Below are positions 16,512-24,796 of a stretch of 64,000 bases of DNA, in pieces. The notes below the pieces were generated by a model, which saw nothing but the letters and a program-made list of their open reading frames with translations, did not search any database and had not been told where the DNA came from. The stretch is from the NCBI GenBank assembly GCA_003512825.1, contig DOOI01000213.1, positions 25,910 to 89,909 on the forward strand, in the 5' to 3' direction. Source of the DNA: Paracoccaceae bacterium. Its GTDB lineage: Bacteria > Pseudomonadota > Alphaproteobacteria > Rhodobacterales > Rhodobacteraceae. A program made the translations under genes and the position numbers. How positions within the stretch are numbered: position 1 is the first letter of the stretch; each line of letters starts with the position of its first letter.

Positions 16512-17792
16512 ATGCCACCCGCCGTCTTGAAAAAAACTGATCGGTCCGCAATCGGCCCTATGGGGCTGGCGAAACCGCATGTGCCGCCTCCGCTGCCTTT
16601 CCCGCCCTTGTCACCCGTCGAGGTGACGGCGCCAAGACCGTGGGCTGCTATCCCCGGCCTCGCTCGGATGAGGTTGCGGCACTGGGGCGTCGTGCTGTCT
16701 TTTCTATGCATCGTGCTCCTGCCTGGGGTTTGGGCGGGCTGGTATCTGACCCAGCGTGCAGCGGATCGCTATGTCGCGCATTTGGGCTTTGTCGTGCGCG
16801 CCGAAAGCAGCGTGCCCGGCGCAAGCCTTGCGGATGGCATGCCGGCTTTGGCGGCTCTGACCGGGGCAAGCACGCCTGATGCGGCGATTCTCGAAGAGTT
16901 CTTGGGCTCAACGGCGATTGTCGACCGTGTCGGACGTCAGATTGATCTTGTCGCGCTTTGGTCCCTGCCGGATCAAGATCGGCTTTTTGCTCTCTCACCA
17001 AATGCGACATTCGAAGATGTGGTGCAATTTTGGCCTCGAATGGTGCGGTTTTCAACTCGTCCTGGCAGCGGATTGATCGGCTTGAAAGTCGCCGCTTTTC
17101 AGCCGCAGCATGCCCGCCAAATCGCTCTGGCCATTCAGGCGGAAAGCGCTCTCTTGGTAAATGAGCTCTCCCGTCAAGCAGAAGCCGAGGCCCTGCGTTC
17201 ACGCAAGGAAGAGCGGGAAAATGCGGTCTTGCGGCTCACGTCTGCGCGGCAAGCTATGGCACAATTTCGGGCAACGAGCCGCCTTGTAGATCCCACTGCA
17301 GATATCGCAGGCGAGATGAATGTTTTAACTGACCTTCAGCGGCGCATGGCCGACGAATCGGTCACCCTCGACATGTTGCGAAACGATGCAGAGGAGCGGC
17401 GAACAACGTGAAACGATTCCGTAGCCGCTGCCCGGATTGCACAAACCGAAAAGCGCATCGCTGTCTTGCGCGACCGCATCGCGGCGGAACGGGAAAAGTT
17501 CGGTGGTCTGGCAGAGCGCGATTATTCCAAGCTTCTCGCAGAATATGAAAGCCTCGCCGTCGAACTGGACTTTGCCGAGAAATCCTATCTCGCAGCCCTC
17601 GCAGCCGAAGAAGTCGCTCGCACCGAAGCCCGCCGCCAAGGCCGCCACCTTGCCGTTTATGATCCGCCTCTTACGCCACAAAGCGCCGTCGAGCCCCGAC
17701 GTGCGATACTCTTCTTCTCTGTCCTCGCTGCTGCAATGATGCTCTGGGCTGTACTCACACTGGCAGGTTACGGCTTGAGGGATCGGATGTAG
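16512..17792 (+). pseudogene. KpsE-like capsule export inner-membrane protein, interrupted by in-frame TGA
   Basis: One frame carries a complete KpsE/Wzc-like chain-length/export protein, but an internal TGA at 17409-17411 splits it into 299 codons and a 126-codon remainder. The first part has an N-terminal membrane helix (VLSFLCIVLLPGVWAGWYL), the Wzz-like domain and the start of the coiled coil. After the TGA the same frame continues NDSVAAARIAQTEKRI, the rest of the coiled coil, and a C-terminal helix ending GYGLRDRM, as in normal KpsE proteins. The start at 16512 has GGAGG 6 nt upstream; a GTG at 16482 is the alternative. The gene precedes kpsT by 6 nt. Real nonsense mutation versus sequencing error cannot be decided here. 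Confidence 0.8.
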
Positions 17793-17798
17793 CTGCCC

Positions 17799-18476
17799 AT
17801 GATCACCTTCATCAACGTCAACAAATCATACACATCACGTGGAACACGCCAAATCGTGGCGCGCGACCTCTCGGTCTGCTTTCCAAGTGGCCAATGCTTG
17901 GGCCTTCTCGGACGCAATGGGGCGGGAAAATCTTCGCTTTTGCGGCTTATTGCTGGCCTCTTGCGCCCCGACACAGGGGAAATTCGTAGACATGGAACGG
18001 TGAGTTGGCCGATAGGCTTTCAAGGCAGCTTCCATCCCGATCTTACGGGGGCGGAAAATACCCGCTTCGTCGCGCGCCTTTATGGCCGTGACAGCCGTGA
18101 GACTCTCGATTTCGTCGCCGACTTCGCCGAGCTTGGTGCCCATCTACGGCAGCCTGTCCGCGTCTATTCTTCCGGTATGCGCGCGCGATTGGCTTTCGCC
18201 CTTTCCATGGCGGTGCCCTTCGACACCTACCTCATCGACGAGGTCACTTCGGTCGGCGATGCAGGGTTTCGCGAAAAGAGCGAAGCAATCTTGCAAGACC
18301 GTTTGAAATCCGCCGGGGCTATTGTCGTATCGCATTCTCTCGATCTCCTGCGGCGTATTTGTGGGCCGGGCGCCGTGTTGGAAAATGGCCGCATCTTCTA
18401 TTATCAGCGGGTCGAGCGGGCGATTGAACATCACCATTACCTACTTAAAGGTGCTCTTCCGCCATGGCTGAAATGA
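17799..18476 (+). CDS. Polysaccharide export ABC ATPase (KpsT-like)
   Basis: A 225-residue ATPase of the capsule/O-antigen exporter group. Walker A GRNGAGKSS at 38-46, signature YSSGM at 123-127 and Walker B TYLIDE at 143-148 are intact. The YSSGMRARL signature and the small size are typical of KpsT rather than importer ATPases. It should work with the KpsM-like permease (15657-16427). It starts 6 nt after the end of the kpsE frame and overlaps the glycosyltransferase start by 13 nt. Confidence 0.88.
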   Translation: MITFINVNKSYTSRGTRQIVARDLSVCFPSGQCLGLLGRNGAGKSSLLRLIAGLLRPDTGEIRRHGTVSWPIGFQGSFHPDLTGAENTRFVARLYGRDSRETLDFVADFAELGAHLRQPVRVYSSGMRARLAFALSMAVPFDTYLIDEVTSVGDAGFREKSEAILQDRLKSAGAIVVSHSLDLLRRICGPGAVLENGRIFYYQRVERAIEHHHYLLKGALPPWLK

Positions 18477-19450
18477 CACCGCACGCCCGCCTGACCAATC
18501 AGATGGACGCGCTTTCATCCGCAATTGCTCGCGATCGTGCGGTCACGGTGTTAATGCCCACGCTGAATGGTGCAGCCTTTATTCTCGAGCAACTCCAAAG
18601 CCTTGCCACGCAAACTCTGTTGCCTACGCGCCTCGTCGTTTCAGATGACGGGTCGCGCGATGCGACGCTGGCAAAGATTGCGGATTTCGCGCATGTGGCC
18701 CCCTTTCCCATTACAATCTTGCGTGGGCCCGGCCAAGGCGTGGCGGCGAATGTCCTTTCTCTCCTGGCCAGCGCTCCCCCCGGTGCGGTGGCCTTGTGCG
18801 ACCAAGACGATGTCTGGCTCCCTGAAAAACTCGCCCGCGCGCGTGCCGCCCTTGCGGGTTTGCCCCTCAAGACACCCGCTCTTTATGCGAGCGCCCGTGT
18901 GGTAACGGATCGTTTCCTTTCCACACGCCGCTCCTCAGTCCATTACCCGTTGTTTCCTGAATTTGCCGCCGCCCTTGTGCAAAACCCTGCTGCCGGGAAC
19001 ACCATTTTGCTCAACGGCGCCGGGGCATCGCTGGCGCGAATGGCCGCGCGTGATCTCACCAATGCCCCTCCATTCCATGACTGGTGGCTTTGCCAATTGG
19101 TTCTAGGTGCAGGTGGCACAGTCCTGCTCGATCCAGTTCCACAAGTGCTCTACCGTCAGCACAATGCCAATGCACTCGGGGCAAACACGGGCTTGCGCCG
19201 CCGTCTCGGCCGCCTGCGAACGCTTTTCAACGGGTGCTATGGACAATGGATCACCTTGCATGCCGAAGCGCTGCACGCGTCCCGCGCGCGCCTCACCCCA
19301 ACGGCCGAGGCGCGTCTTCTTGATCTCCGCGCCGCGCTCGCCACTGGCGGGCACCACATCTTCGATGGTCCGCTGCAACGCGCACACCCTTTCGAAAGAT
19401 TCGCGGCGCGCTGTGCCGCCCGGCTTGGCCGTTTGGCGCCCAAAGGATGA
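18464..19450 (+). CDS. Family 2 glycosyltransferase
   Basis: A 328-residue GT-A enzyme. The nucleotide-binding N-terminus reads VTVLMPTLNGAAFILEQL, followed by VVSDDGSRD and the DxD-like LCDQDDVWLPEKL. The later DWWLCQLVLG and YRQHNANALG blocks resemble rhamnosyl/galactosyl transferases of O-antigen clusters. It probably adds a sugar to the locus polysaccharide in the cytoplasm. Two starts are possible: ATG at 18464, or ATG at 18473 in an ATGA overlap with the kpsT stop. It ends the plus-strand capsule operon; a 93-bp gap follows. Confidence 0.85.
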   Translation: MAEMTPHARLTNQMDALSSAIARDRAVTVLMPTLNGAAFILEQLQSLATQTLLPTRLVVSDDGSRDATLAKIADFAHVAPFPITILRGPGQGVAANVLSLLASAPPGAVALCDQDDVWLPEKLARARAALAGLPLKTPALYASARVVTDRFLSTRRSSVHYPLFPEFAAALVQNPAAGNTILLNGAGASLARMAARDLTNAPPFHDWWLCQLVLGAGGTVLLDPVPQVLYRQHNANALGANTGLRRRLGRLRTLFNGCYGQWITLHAEALHASRARLTPTAEARLLDLRAALATGGHHIFDGPLQRAHPFERFAARCAARLGRLAPKG

Positions 19451-19543
19451 ATAAAATCGCAAGGATTGTTCATCCCTTGGTCATAATCTCGCCGCCGCAA
19501 CGTACGGCTTAATTGGCAAAGCTCTCCATAATGGAGGGCCTCA

Positions 19544-21031
19544 ATGCCAAAACTTCAGCATAAACAAACCTTCACAAGCCCCGGCTGGGTGTACCTGACA
19601 GGTATTTCCTCGATGCAAATTGTGCCCACCAATGGCGGGACAACGCTCTACATCGGCTCGAAAGCCTATGGCGGTATTTTGGGCCTGTCCCTTTCCGAGG
19701 GGCAATCGGGCAGTTTCTTGGGCGCTTGGGCTGTGCCCGGTCGCGGGTCTTCGTTTTTGTTGGAGGATATGGCGTGGATCACCATCAACGGGGCTCCGCG
19801 CCTGATCGTTGCCGAAACGGCCAGTCCGCATATCGAGCGGTTTGACATCGGGCTGGACGGTCGTCTGGGGGCATCTTTCGCTTTGCTTGACGCCAATGCG
19901 CCCGCGGTCTCTCGCATAGCTACACTCGCAACATCGGGCGATCCTGTGCTCTTTTCCAATGCCCCGGGGGTGGCTGGAATGACCAGCTTCCGCTTGTCCA
20001 ACTCCGGCACCGCGACCCTCAGCGCCACCCAAGCCGACAGCCCGAAATCCGCAGTGGCGGACGGGGGCGAATTGCTCGTGTTAACCAATTCTGGCGGCAA
20101 TTTTGTCGTCACCGCGTCGCAACAAGAGGGTGCGCTCTCTACGTTTCGGTCAGACGCGACAGGCGCGCTCAGTCTCGTCGATACAATCGGTGCAAAAGAA
20201 GGTCTTTGGCTGGCGGGCCTCGACACTATCGTCAGCGTCCAAGCGGATGGAAAAAGCTACCTTGTTATTGGCGGACTTTTGTCCAGCACGCTGTCGGTCG
20301 TCCGGGTCAATCCGATGGGCGTAATGTTTGTTTCAGATCATATCATCGACAGCCTCTACACGCGGTTCGCACAAGTGGACGCACTCGCCAGCTTTGCCGC
20401 TGCGACGCGGGGCTTTGTGCTTGCAGGCGGCTCTGATGACGGCCTCTCGCTCCTTGAAATTCTGCCCGACGGGCAGCTTTTCCATCACCAAGCGCTGGCG
20501 CAATCCTCTGGCCAAACGCTCACCAATATTTCTGCAATAGCGGCCACTGTCGTTGGCAATGAGGCGCAAATCTTTGTTTCCGGTGCGACCCATGGCGTCA
20601 CACAATTCACCTTCGCACTTGGCATGCTCGCGCCGCCAATTCTGGGCGCGGCGCATAGCGAGCAACTCACAGGCGATGCCCGTGACGATATCTTGTTTGG
20701 TGGCGACGGGGCCGATACGCTGACAGGCGGCGCGGGCGATGACCTGCTTTTCGGTCAGGGTGGTGCAGATCGGCTTATCGGCGGGGCAGGGGCTGACATC
20801 TTTATTTTTGATTCAGATATCAGCCGTGACCAAATCAATGATTTCGAGCGCGGTATTGACCGGATCGACCTTTCACGCTGGGACGACATTTACCATGTGG
20901 GCGCATTGGTCCTCAGATCCCGACCCACGGGGGCCGATCTGATCTTCGGCGAGCTCTCTGTGCGAATCCAAACTCTCGATGGAACGCCACTTGGCCAAGA
21001 TTTCCTCGTCTCAGACAATTTCATTTTCTGA
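19544..21031 (+). CDS. RTX calcium-binding protein with N-terminal propeller-like region
   Basis: A 495-residue protein without a signal peptide. Residues about 1-365 consist of repeating beta-rich segments resembling a lactonase/propeller fold. Residues about 385-425 carry haemolysin-type nonapeptide repeats (GGDGADTLT, GGAGDDLLF, GQGGADRLI, GGAGADIFI). The rest resembles the C-terminal secretion region of type I substrates (FERGIDRIDLS). It is probably exported by a type I system and folds around calcium outside the cell. The start is supported by GGAGGG 5 nt upstream. It follows the capsule operon, so a surface role is plausible. A strong hairpin ends the transcript. No protease motif is seen. 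Confidence 0.8.
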   Translation: MPKLQHKQTFTSPGWVYLTGISSMQIVPTNGGTTLYIGSKAYGGILGLSLSEGQSGSFLGAWAVPGRGSSFLLEDMAWITINGAPRLIVAETASPHIERFDIGLDGRLGASFALLDANAPAVSRIATLATSGDPVLFSNAPGVAGMTSFRLSNSGTATLSATQADSPKSAVADGGELLVLTNSGGNFVVTASQQEGALSTFRSDATGALSLVDTIGAKEGLWLAGLDTIVSVQADGKSYLVIGGLLSSTLSVVRVNPMGVMFVSDHIIDSLYTRFAQVDALASFAAATRGFVLAGGSDDGLSLLEILPDGQLFHHQALAQSSGQTLTNISAIAATVVGNEAQIFVSGATHGVTQFTFALGMLAPPILGAAHSEQLTGDARDDILFGGDGADTLTGGAGDDLLFGQGGADRLIGGAGADIFIFDSDISRDQINDFERGIDRIDLSRWDDIYHVGALVLRSRPTGADLIFGELSVRIQTLDGTPLGQDFLVSDNFIF

Positions 21032-21060
21032 GAATCGCCAAATGCCCCATCAAAACATGC

Positions 21061-21093
21061 AAAAAGGCCCAGCCATTGGGGGCTGGGCCTTTT
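21061..21093. terminator. Bidirectional intrinsic terminator between RTX gene and tRNA-Lys
   Basis: A 9-bp stem GGCCCAGCC/GGCTGGGCC (21066-21074 with 21081-21089), 6-base loop, extended by AAAA/TTTT. It gives a U-run on both strands, so it can end the rightward RTX transcript and the leftward tRNA transcript. Confidence 0.85.
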
Positions 21094-21100
21094 CGTATTC

Positions 21101-21176
21101 TGGTGAGCCGTGCAGGATTCGAACCTGCGACCCAGTGATTAAAAATCACTTGCTCTACCAACTGAGCTAACGGCCC
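21101..21176 (-). tRNA. tRNA-Lys (anticodon TTT)
   Basis: The minus strand folds into a complete 76-nt tRNA. The acceptor stem GGGCCGT pairs with ACGGCTC (one G-U), the D-arm sequence is TAGCTCAGTTGGTAGAGCA, and the anticodon stem AGTGA/TCACT encloses loop TTTTTAA with anticodon TTT. The T-arm contains GGTTCGAATCC. The 3' CCA is encoded (plus-strand TGG at 21101-21103). It reads lysine AAA/AAG codons. Confidence 0.96.
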
Positions 21177-21309
21177 TCTGGAGGCGGTGTTTATGAACAT
21201 GCAGAGAGAGGGTCAACCCCGAAAATCACAGTAATTTGCGGCACCTGTCCGCTTGCTGGATTCCCCTCGCCTCTCGGAGTATAGACGCCGCTCATAACCC
21301 TGTGGACAA

Positions 21310-22137
21310 ATGCGCGCTATGGCACTGCCTTTTATGAAGATGCACGGATTGGGCAATGACTTCGTCGTCATCGACGCGCGCCGCGCGCCTGTTGGCTTGC
21401 CCCCTGCTTTGGTGATGGCCATCGCCGACCGTCATCGCGGTATTGGCTTTGATCAACTCGCCGTAATCGAAACACGCGGCACCTCTGACGCGCATTTGGT
21501 GTTCTACAATGCCGATGGCTCTACCTCTGCTGCCTGCGGCAACGCCACCCGTTGTATTGCCCGCCACCTGATGGACGAAACCGGGCGCAAGCAACTGACC
21601 CTGACCACGGATCGCGGCGCCTTGCTTGCCGAGGATCGGGGAGCAGGTGTCACAGCCGTCAACATGGGCCAGCCGCAATTGCTTTGGCACGAAGTGCCTT
21701 TGCTGCACGACATGGATACGCTCGCTCTGCCTATCGAAGGTGCCCCCACGGCAACAGGCATGGGCAATCCGCATTGCACGTTCTTCGTGGATGATGTTGC
21801 CGCCGTCGATCTTGCGCGGCGCGGGGCAGAGATTGAACATCATCCGCTCTATCCGCAGCGCACCAATGTGCAATTCGCCCAAGTCATTGCCCCCGATCAT
21901 CTGCGGATGCGGGTCTGGGAACGCGGTGTTGGGGTGACACTTGCGTCGGGCTCTTCTTCTTGCGCGACGGCTGTTGCAGCCGCCCGGCGTGGCCTCACCT
22001 CTCGTCAGGTCCGGATCGATCTTGATGGTGGAACGCTCAACATCGACTGGCGCGCAGATGGCGTGTGGATGATCGGCACCACCATGCATGTGGCCGATGG
22101 CACCTTTACCGACGAATTTCTGCGGAGCATCGCATGA
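21310..22137 (+). CDS. dapF: Diaminopimelate epimerase homologue with one catalytic Cys replaced by Ser
   Basis: DapF interconverts LL- and meso-diaminopimelate for lysine and peptidoglycan. The 275-residue protein has the expected MKMHGLGNDFVVID start region, the first catalytic Cys (Cys76 in SAACGNATRC) and GMGNPHCTFFVDD. The second catalytic cysteine, in the family motif ERGxGxTxACG, is Ser213 here: ERGVGVTLASGSSSCATAV, with codon TCG at 21946-21948. A Cys remains five residues later (Cys218), at a position normally not catalytic. Start is uncertain: ATG at 21310 or 21319, neither with a clear ribosome-binding site. ATGA overlap with mtaB. Clade variant or reduced enzyme; the cell needs this reaction. 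Confidence 0.88.
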   Translation: MRAMALPFMKMHGLGNDFVVIDARRAPVGLPPALVMAIADRHRGIGFDQLAVIETRGTSDAHLVFYNADGSTSAACGNATRCIARHLMDETGRKQLTLTTDRGALLAEDRGAGVTAVNMGQPQLLWHEVPLLHDMDTLALPIEGAPTATGMGNPHCTFFVDDVAAVDLARRGAEIEHHPLYPQRTNVQFAQVIAPDHLRMRVWERGVGVTLASGSSSCATAVAAARRGLTSRQVRIDLDGGTLNIDWRADGVWMIGTTMHVADGTFTDEFLRSIA

Positions 22138-23390
22138 CAGCCCGCCCTCCGATTTTCGCCACCCTTGGTTGCCGTCTCAACGCCTACGAAACCGAGGCGA
22201 TGAAAGAATTGGCCGAACAGGCAGGCGTAAATGGTGCCGTTGTGATCAACACCTGCGCGGTCACTGCCGAAGCGGTCAAGAAAGCGCGCCAAGAAATCCG
22301 CCGCCTGCGCCGCGAAAATCCCGATGCCAAAATCATTGTCACGGGCTGTGCGGCACAAACCGAGCCTGACACCTTCGCCGCGATGGCCGAGGTCGATCAT
22401 GTCATCGGGAATACCGAAAAGATGGAGCCTGCCACTTGGGCCCGCCTTGGCCCTGACTTCATTGGTGAAACCGAGCGGGTGCAAGTTAACGACATCATGT
22501 CAGTCACCGAAACGGCAGGTCATCTGATCGACGGTTTCGGTCGTCACCGTGCCTATGTGCAGGTGCAAAATGGCTGCGATCATCGCTGCACTTTCTGCAT
22601 CATCCCCTATGGCCGGGGCAATTCCCGCTCTGTGCCCGCAGGGGTGGTGATCGAGCAGATCAAACGGTTGGTGGACAAAGGCTTCAACGAAGTGGTGCTG
22701 ACCGGCGTTGATCTTACTTCGTGGGGGGCAGATCTTCCTGCCACGCCACGCTTGGGCGATTTGGTGATGCGAATCCTGCGCCTCATCCCCGATCTGCCCC
22801 GCCTGCGGATATCGTCCATCGATTCGATCGAAGCAGACGAAAATCTGATGCAGGCCATCGCCACCGAACCGCGCTTGATGCCTCACCTGCATCTCTCTTT
22901 GCAACATGGCGACGACCTCATCCTCAAGCGGATGAAACGCCGCCACCTGCGCGACGACGCGATCCGCTTTTGTGAAGATGCCCGCCGCCTCCGCCCCGAC
23001 ATCACCTTCGGGGCCGATATTATTGCAGGCTTCCCCACTGAAACCGACGCGCATTTCGAAAACTCGCTCAAGCTGGTGACAGAGTGCGACCTGACTTGGT
23101 TGCACGTGTTTCCATATAGCCCGCGCAAAGGCACCCCAGCGGCGCGGATGCCCGCCGTTGAAGGTGGCGTGATCCGTGCACGCGCGGCGCGCCTGCGCGC
23201 TCTCGGGGATGTCGCCGTTGCCCGCCACCTGAGCGCACAAAAAGGCCGCGCACACCAAGTCTTGATGGAAAGCCCAACCATGGGGCGCACAGAACAATTC
23301 GCCGAAGTTGACTTCGCCCAAGCCCAGCCCGAGGGTTCGATTGTTACGGCGCAGATCCTTGGCCATCACGGCAGCCGCCTGACTGCTTAA
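22134..23390 (+). CDS. mtaB: tRNA t6A37 methylthiotransferase
   Basis: A 418-residue radical-SAM methylthiotransferase of the MiaB/MtaB group that converts t6A37 to ms2t6A37 in ANN-decoding tRNAs. The N-terminal UPF0004 domain has three cysteines (TLGCRLN, INTCAVT, VTGCAAQ) for the auxiliary cluster. The radical-SAM cluster is CDHRCTFC near residue 145 with the conserved IIPYGRGNSRS. MtaB rather than MiaB is indicated by the LGCRLN and INTCAVTAEAVKKARQ forms and the short C-terminus. The start at 22134 is in an ATGA overlap with dapF, a common alphaproteobacterial pairing. A short spacer leads to the next gene. Confidence 0.88.
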   Translation: MTARPPIFATLGCRLNAYETEAMKELAEQAGVNGAVVINTCAVTAEAVKKARQEIRRLRRENPDAKIIVTGCAAQTEPDTFAAMAEVDHVIGNTEKMEPATWARLGPDFIGETERVQVNDIMSVTETAGHLIDGFGRHRAYVQVQNGCDHRCTFCIIPYGRGNSRSVPAGVVIEQIKRLVDKGFNEVVLTGVDLTSWGADLPATPRLGDLVMRILRLIPDLPRLRISSIDSIEADENLMQAIATEPRLMPHLHLSLQHGDDLILKRMKRRHLRDDAIRFCEDARRLRPDITFGADIIAGFPTETDAHFENSLKLVTECDLTWLHVFPYSPRKGTPAARMPAVEGGVIRARAARLRALGDVAVARHLSAQKGRAHQVLMESPTMGRTEQFAEVDFAQAQPEGSIVTAQILGHHGSRLTA

Positions 23391-23408
23391 CCCTTTTTGG
23401 AGTTCCCG

Positions 23409-24017
23409 ATGCATCCCAATCCCGCCTTTCGTGGTGTCGAGGCCGCGCAAAATCTTGCTCTGCTGCGCGCGCGCTCCTTTGGTATTCTCACCGCGATGGG
23501 GGCTGACGCGCCCTTGGCCAGCCACATTCCCTTCCTCGTCTCTCACGATGCCCAAAGCATCGAGTTCCATCTCGTGCGAAACTCTCCCATGACACGCGCC
23601 TTGGGGGCTGGTGCTGAGGTGCGGCTGATCGTCGAAGGTCCCGAAGGTTATATCTCGCCTGATTGGTATGGGGCCGAAGACCAAGTCCCTACTTGGAACT
23701 ATGCTGCCGTCCATGTGCTCGGCCGCGCCGCTCTCACCTCTGAGGAGGGCTTTCGCGATCTGCTCGACCGCCTTTCAGCGCATTTCGAGGCCCGGCTTTT
23801 GCCGAAAAAACCTTGGACCTCCAACAAAATGTCTGATGGCGTGATGGAACGGATGATGCGCGGTATTGTGCCCTGCCGCCTTGATATCCGCGAGGTCCAA
23901 TCCACGTGGAAGCTGGGTCAAAACAAGCCGGAAAGCGCGCGTCTTGGTGTAGCAGATGGGCTCGAGGGGCAGGGCCACGCTGCGCTCGCTGCCTTGATGC
24001 GTCATCCCCCGTCCTGA
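23409..24017 (+). CDS. PaiB-family FMN-binding negative transcriptional regulator-like protein
   Basis: A 202-residue protein matching the PaiB/FMN-binding split-barrel family: MHPNPAFRG start, HIPFLVSHDAQSIEFHL, EGYISPDWYG, VPTWNYAAVHVLG, WKLGQNKP. In Bacillus, PaiB was linked genetically to repression of sporulation and degradative enzymes, but the proteobacterial members have no proven target, and a flavin-dependent role is equally possible. The ATG at 23409 with GGAG 7 nt upstream is favoured over TTG at 23397. It lies 18 nt after mtaB and is probably cotranscribed. Confidence 0.8.
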   Translation: MHPNPAFRGVEAAQNLALLRARSFGILTAMGADAPLASHIPFLVSHDAQSIEFHLVRNSPMTRALGAGAEVRLIVEGPEGYISPDWYGAEDQVPTWNYAAVHVLGRAALTSEEGFRDLLDRLSAHFEARLLPKKPWTSNKMSDGVMERMMRGIVPCRLDIREVQSTWKLGQNKPESARLGVADGLEGQGHAALAALMRHPPS

Positions 24018-24084
24018 TCGCGCGCGCATGGACACTCCGCGCGCCCCGCTCTAGCGTCCTCATGGGAGCTAGAGGGAGACGCCC

Positions 24085-24684
24085 ATGAAATTGATCCATT
24101 CACCCGCATCGCCATTCGTCCGCAAAGTGATGGTGACACTGCACGAAACTGGCCTGACCGACCGCGTGACCTTGGTGCCTGTGGCCACGACGGCGCTCAA
24201 TACCGCCCCAGAGGCCAAAGCGGCCAATCCATTGGGTAAAATTCCGGCGCTGATCCGCGACGACGGGCGCGCGCTCCACGATTCAGCCGTGATCTGCCGC
24301 TACATCGACAGCCTCGCAGGCGCCAAACTGCACCCAAGCGATGATTTCGACGCCATGATGCTCGAATCGATGGCGAATGCCGTGATGGAAGCTGGCGTGC
24401 TGATGGTTTATGAGGCCCGTCTGCGCCCCGCGGAAGCCCAATTCGGCCCTTGGGTCGAGGCGCAATGGGGCAAGATCTGTGGAGCGCTCGACGACATCGA
24501 CGCTCATTGGATGGGCCACCTCACAGGCGACGTGACCGGCGCTCAAATCGCACTCGCGTCGGCGCTTGGCTATCTCGATTTCCGCCACGACGCCCGAGAG
24601 TGGCGCAAAGGCCGGGTCAATCTCGCGGCATGGTTCGCCACCTTCTCCCAGCGCCCCTCCATGGTCGCCACCCACCCGGGCTGA
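24085..24684 (+). CDS. Glutathione S-transferase family protein
   Basis: A 199-residue GST-fold protein. The thioredoxin-like N-terminal domain begins MKLIHSPASPFVRKV, with Ser/Pro at the glutathione-activating position. It is followed by NPLGKIPALIRDDGRALHDS, the cis-Pro and glutathione gamma-glutamyl site. A helical C-terminal domain follows. The substrate is unknown. A ribosome-binding GAGGGAGA precedes the ATG. Single gene; 67 bp separates it from the PaiB-like gene. Confidence 0.87.
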   Translation: MKLIHSPASPFVRKVMVTLHETGLTDRVTLVPVATTALNTAPEAKAANPLGKIPALIRDDGRALHDSAVICRYIDSLAGAKLHPSDDFDAMMLESMANAVMEAGVLMVYEARLRPAEAQFGPWVEAQWGKICGALDDIDAHWMGHLTGDVTGAQIALASALGYLDFRHDAREWRKGRVNLAAWFATFSQRPSMVATHPG

Positions 24685-24745
24685 GTATTGGTAAACCCCC
24701 CAGAAAAAGGGCGCGACTACGCCGCGCGTTCTCTTTCTCACCAAT

Positions 24746-24772
24746 TAAAAACGGGGGCCAAATGGCCCCCGT
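24746..24772 (-). terminator. Intrinsic terminator of the malyl-CoA lyase gene
   Basis: On the minus strand the stem ACGGGGGCC/GGCCCCCGT with a 4-base loop is followed by TTTTT, 25 nt after the mcl1 stop. Confidence 0.85.
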
Positions 24773-24796
24773 CCTCAACTTCATCCCGGCATCGAC

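Noticed and set aside
17409-17411. TGA in kpsE read as selenocysteine
   Set aside because: KpsE proteins have no selenocysteine forms, the local sequence is coiled coil, and no SECIS-like hairpin is evident just downstream.
22500-23714. 404-codon antisense frame over mtaB and the PaiB-like gene
   Set aside because: It covers the ends of two well-supported genes and has no recognisable motif.
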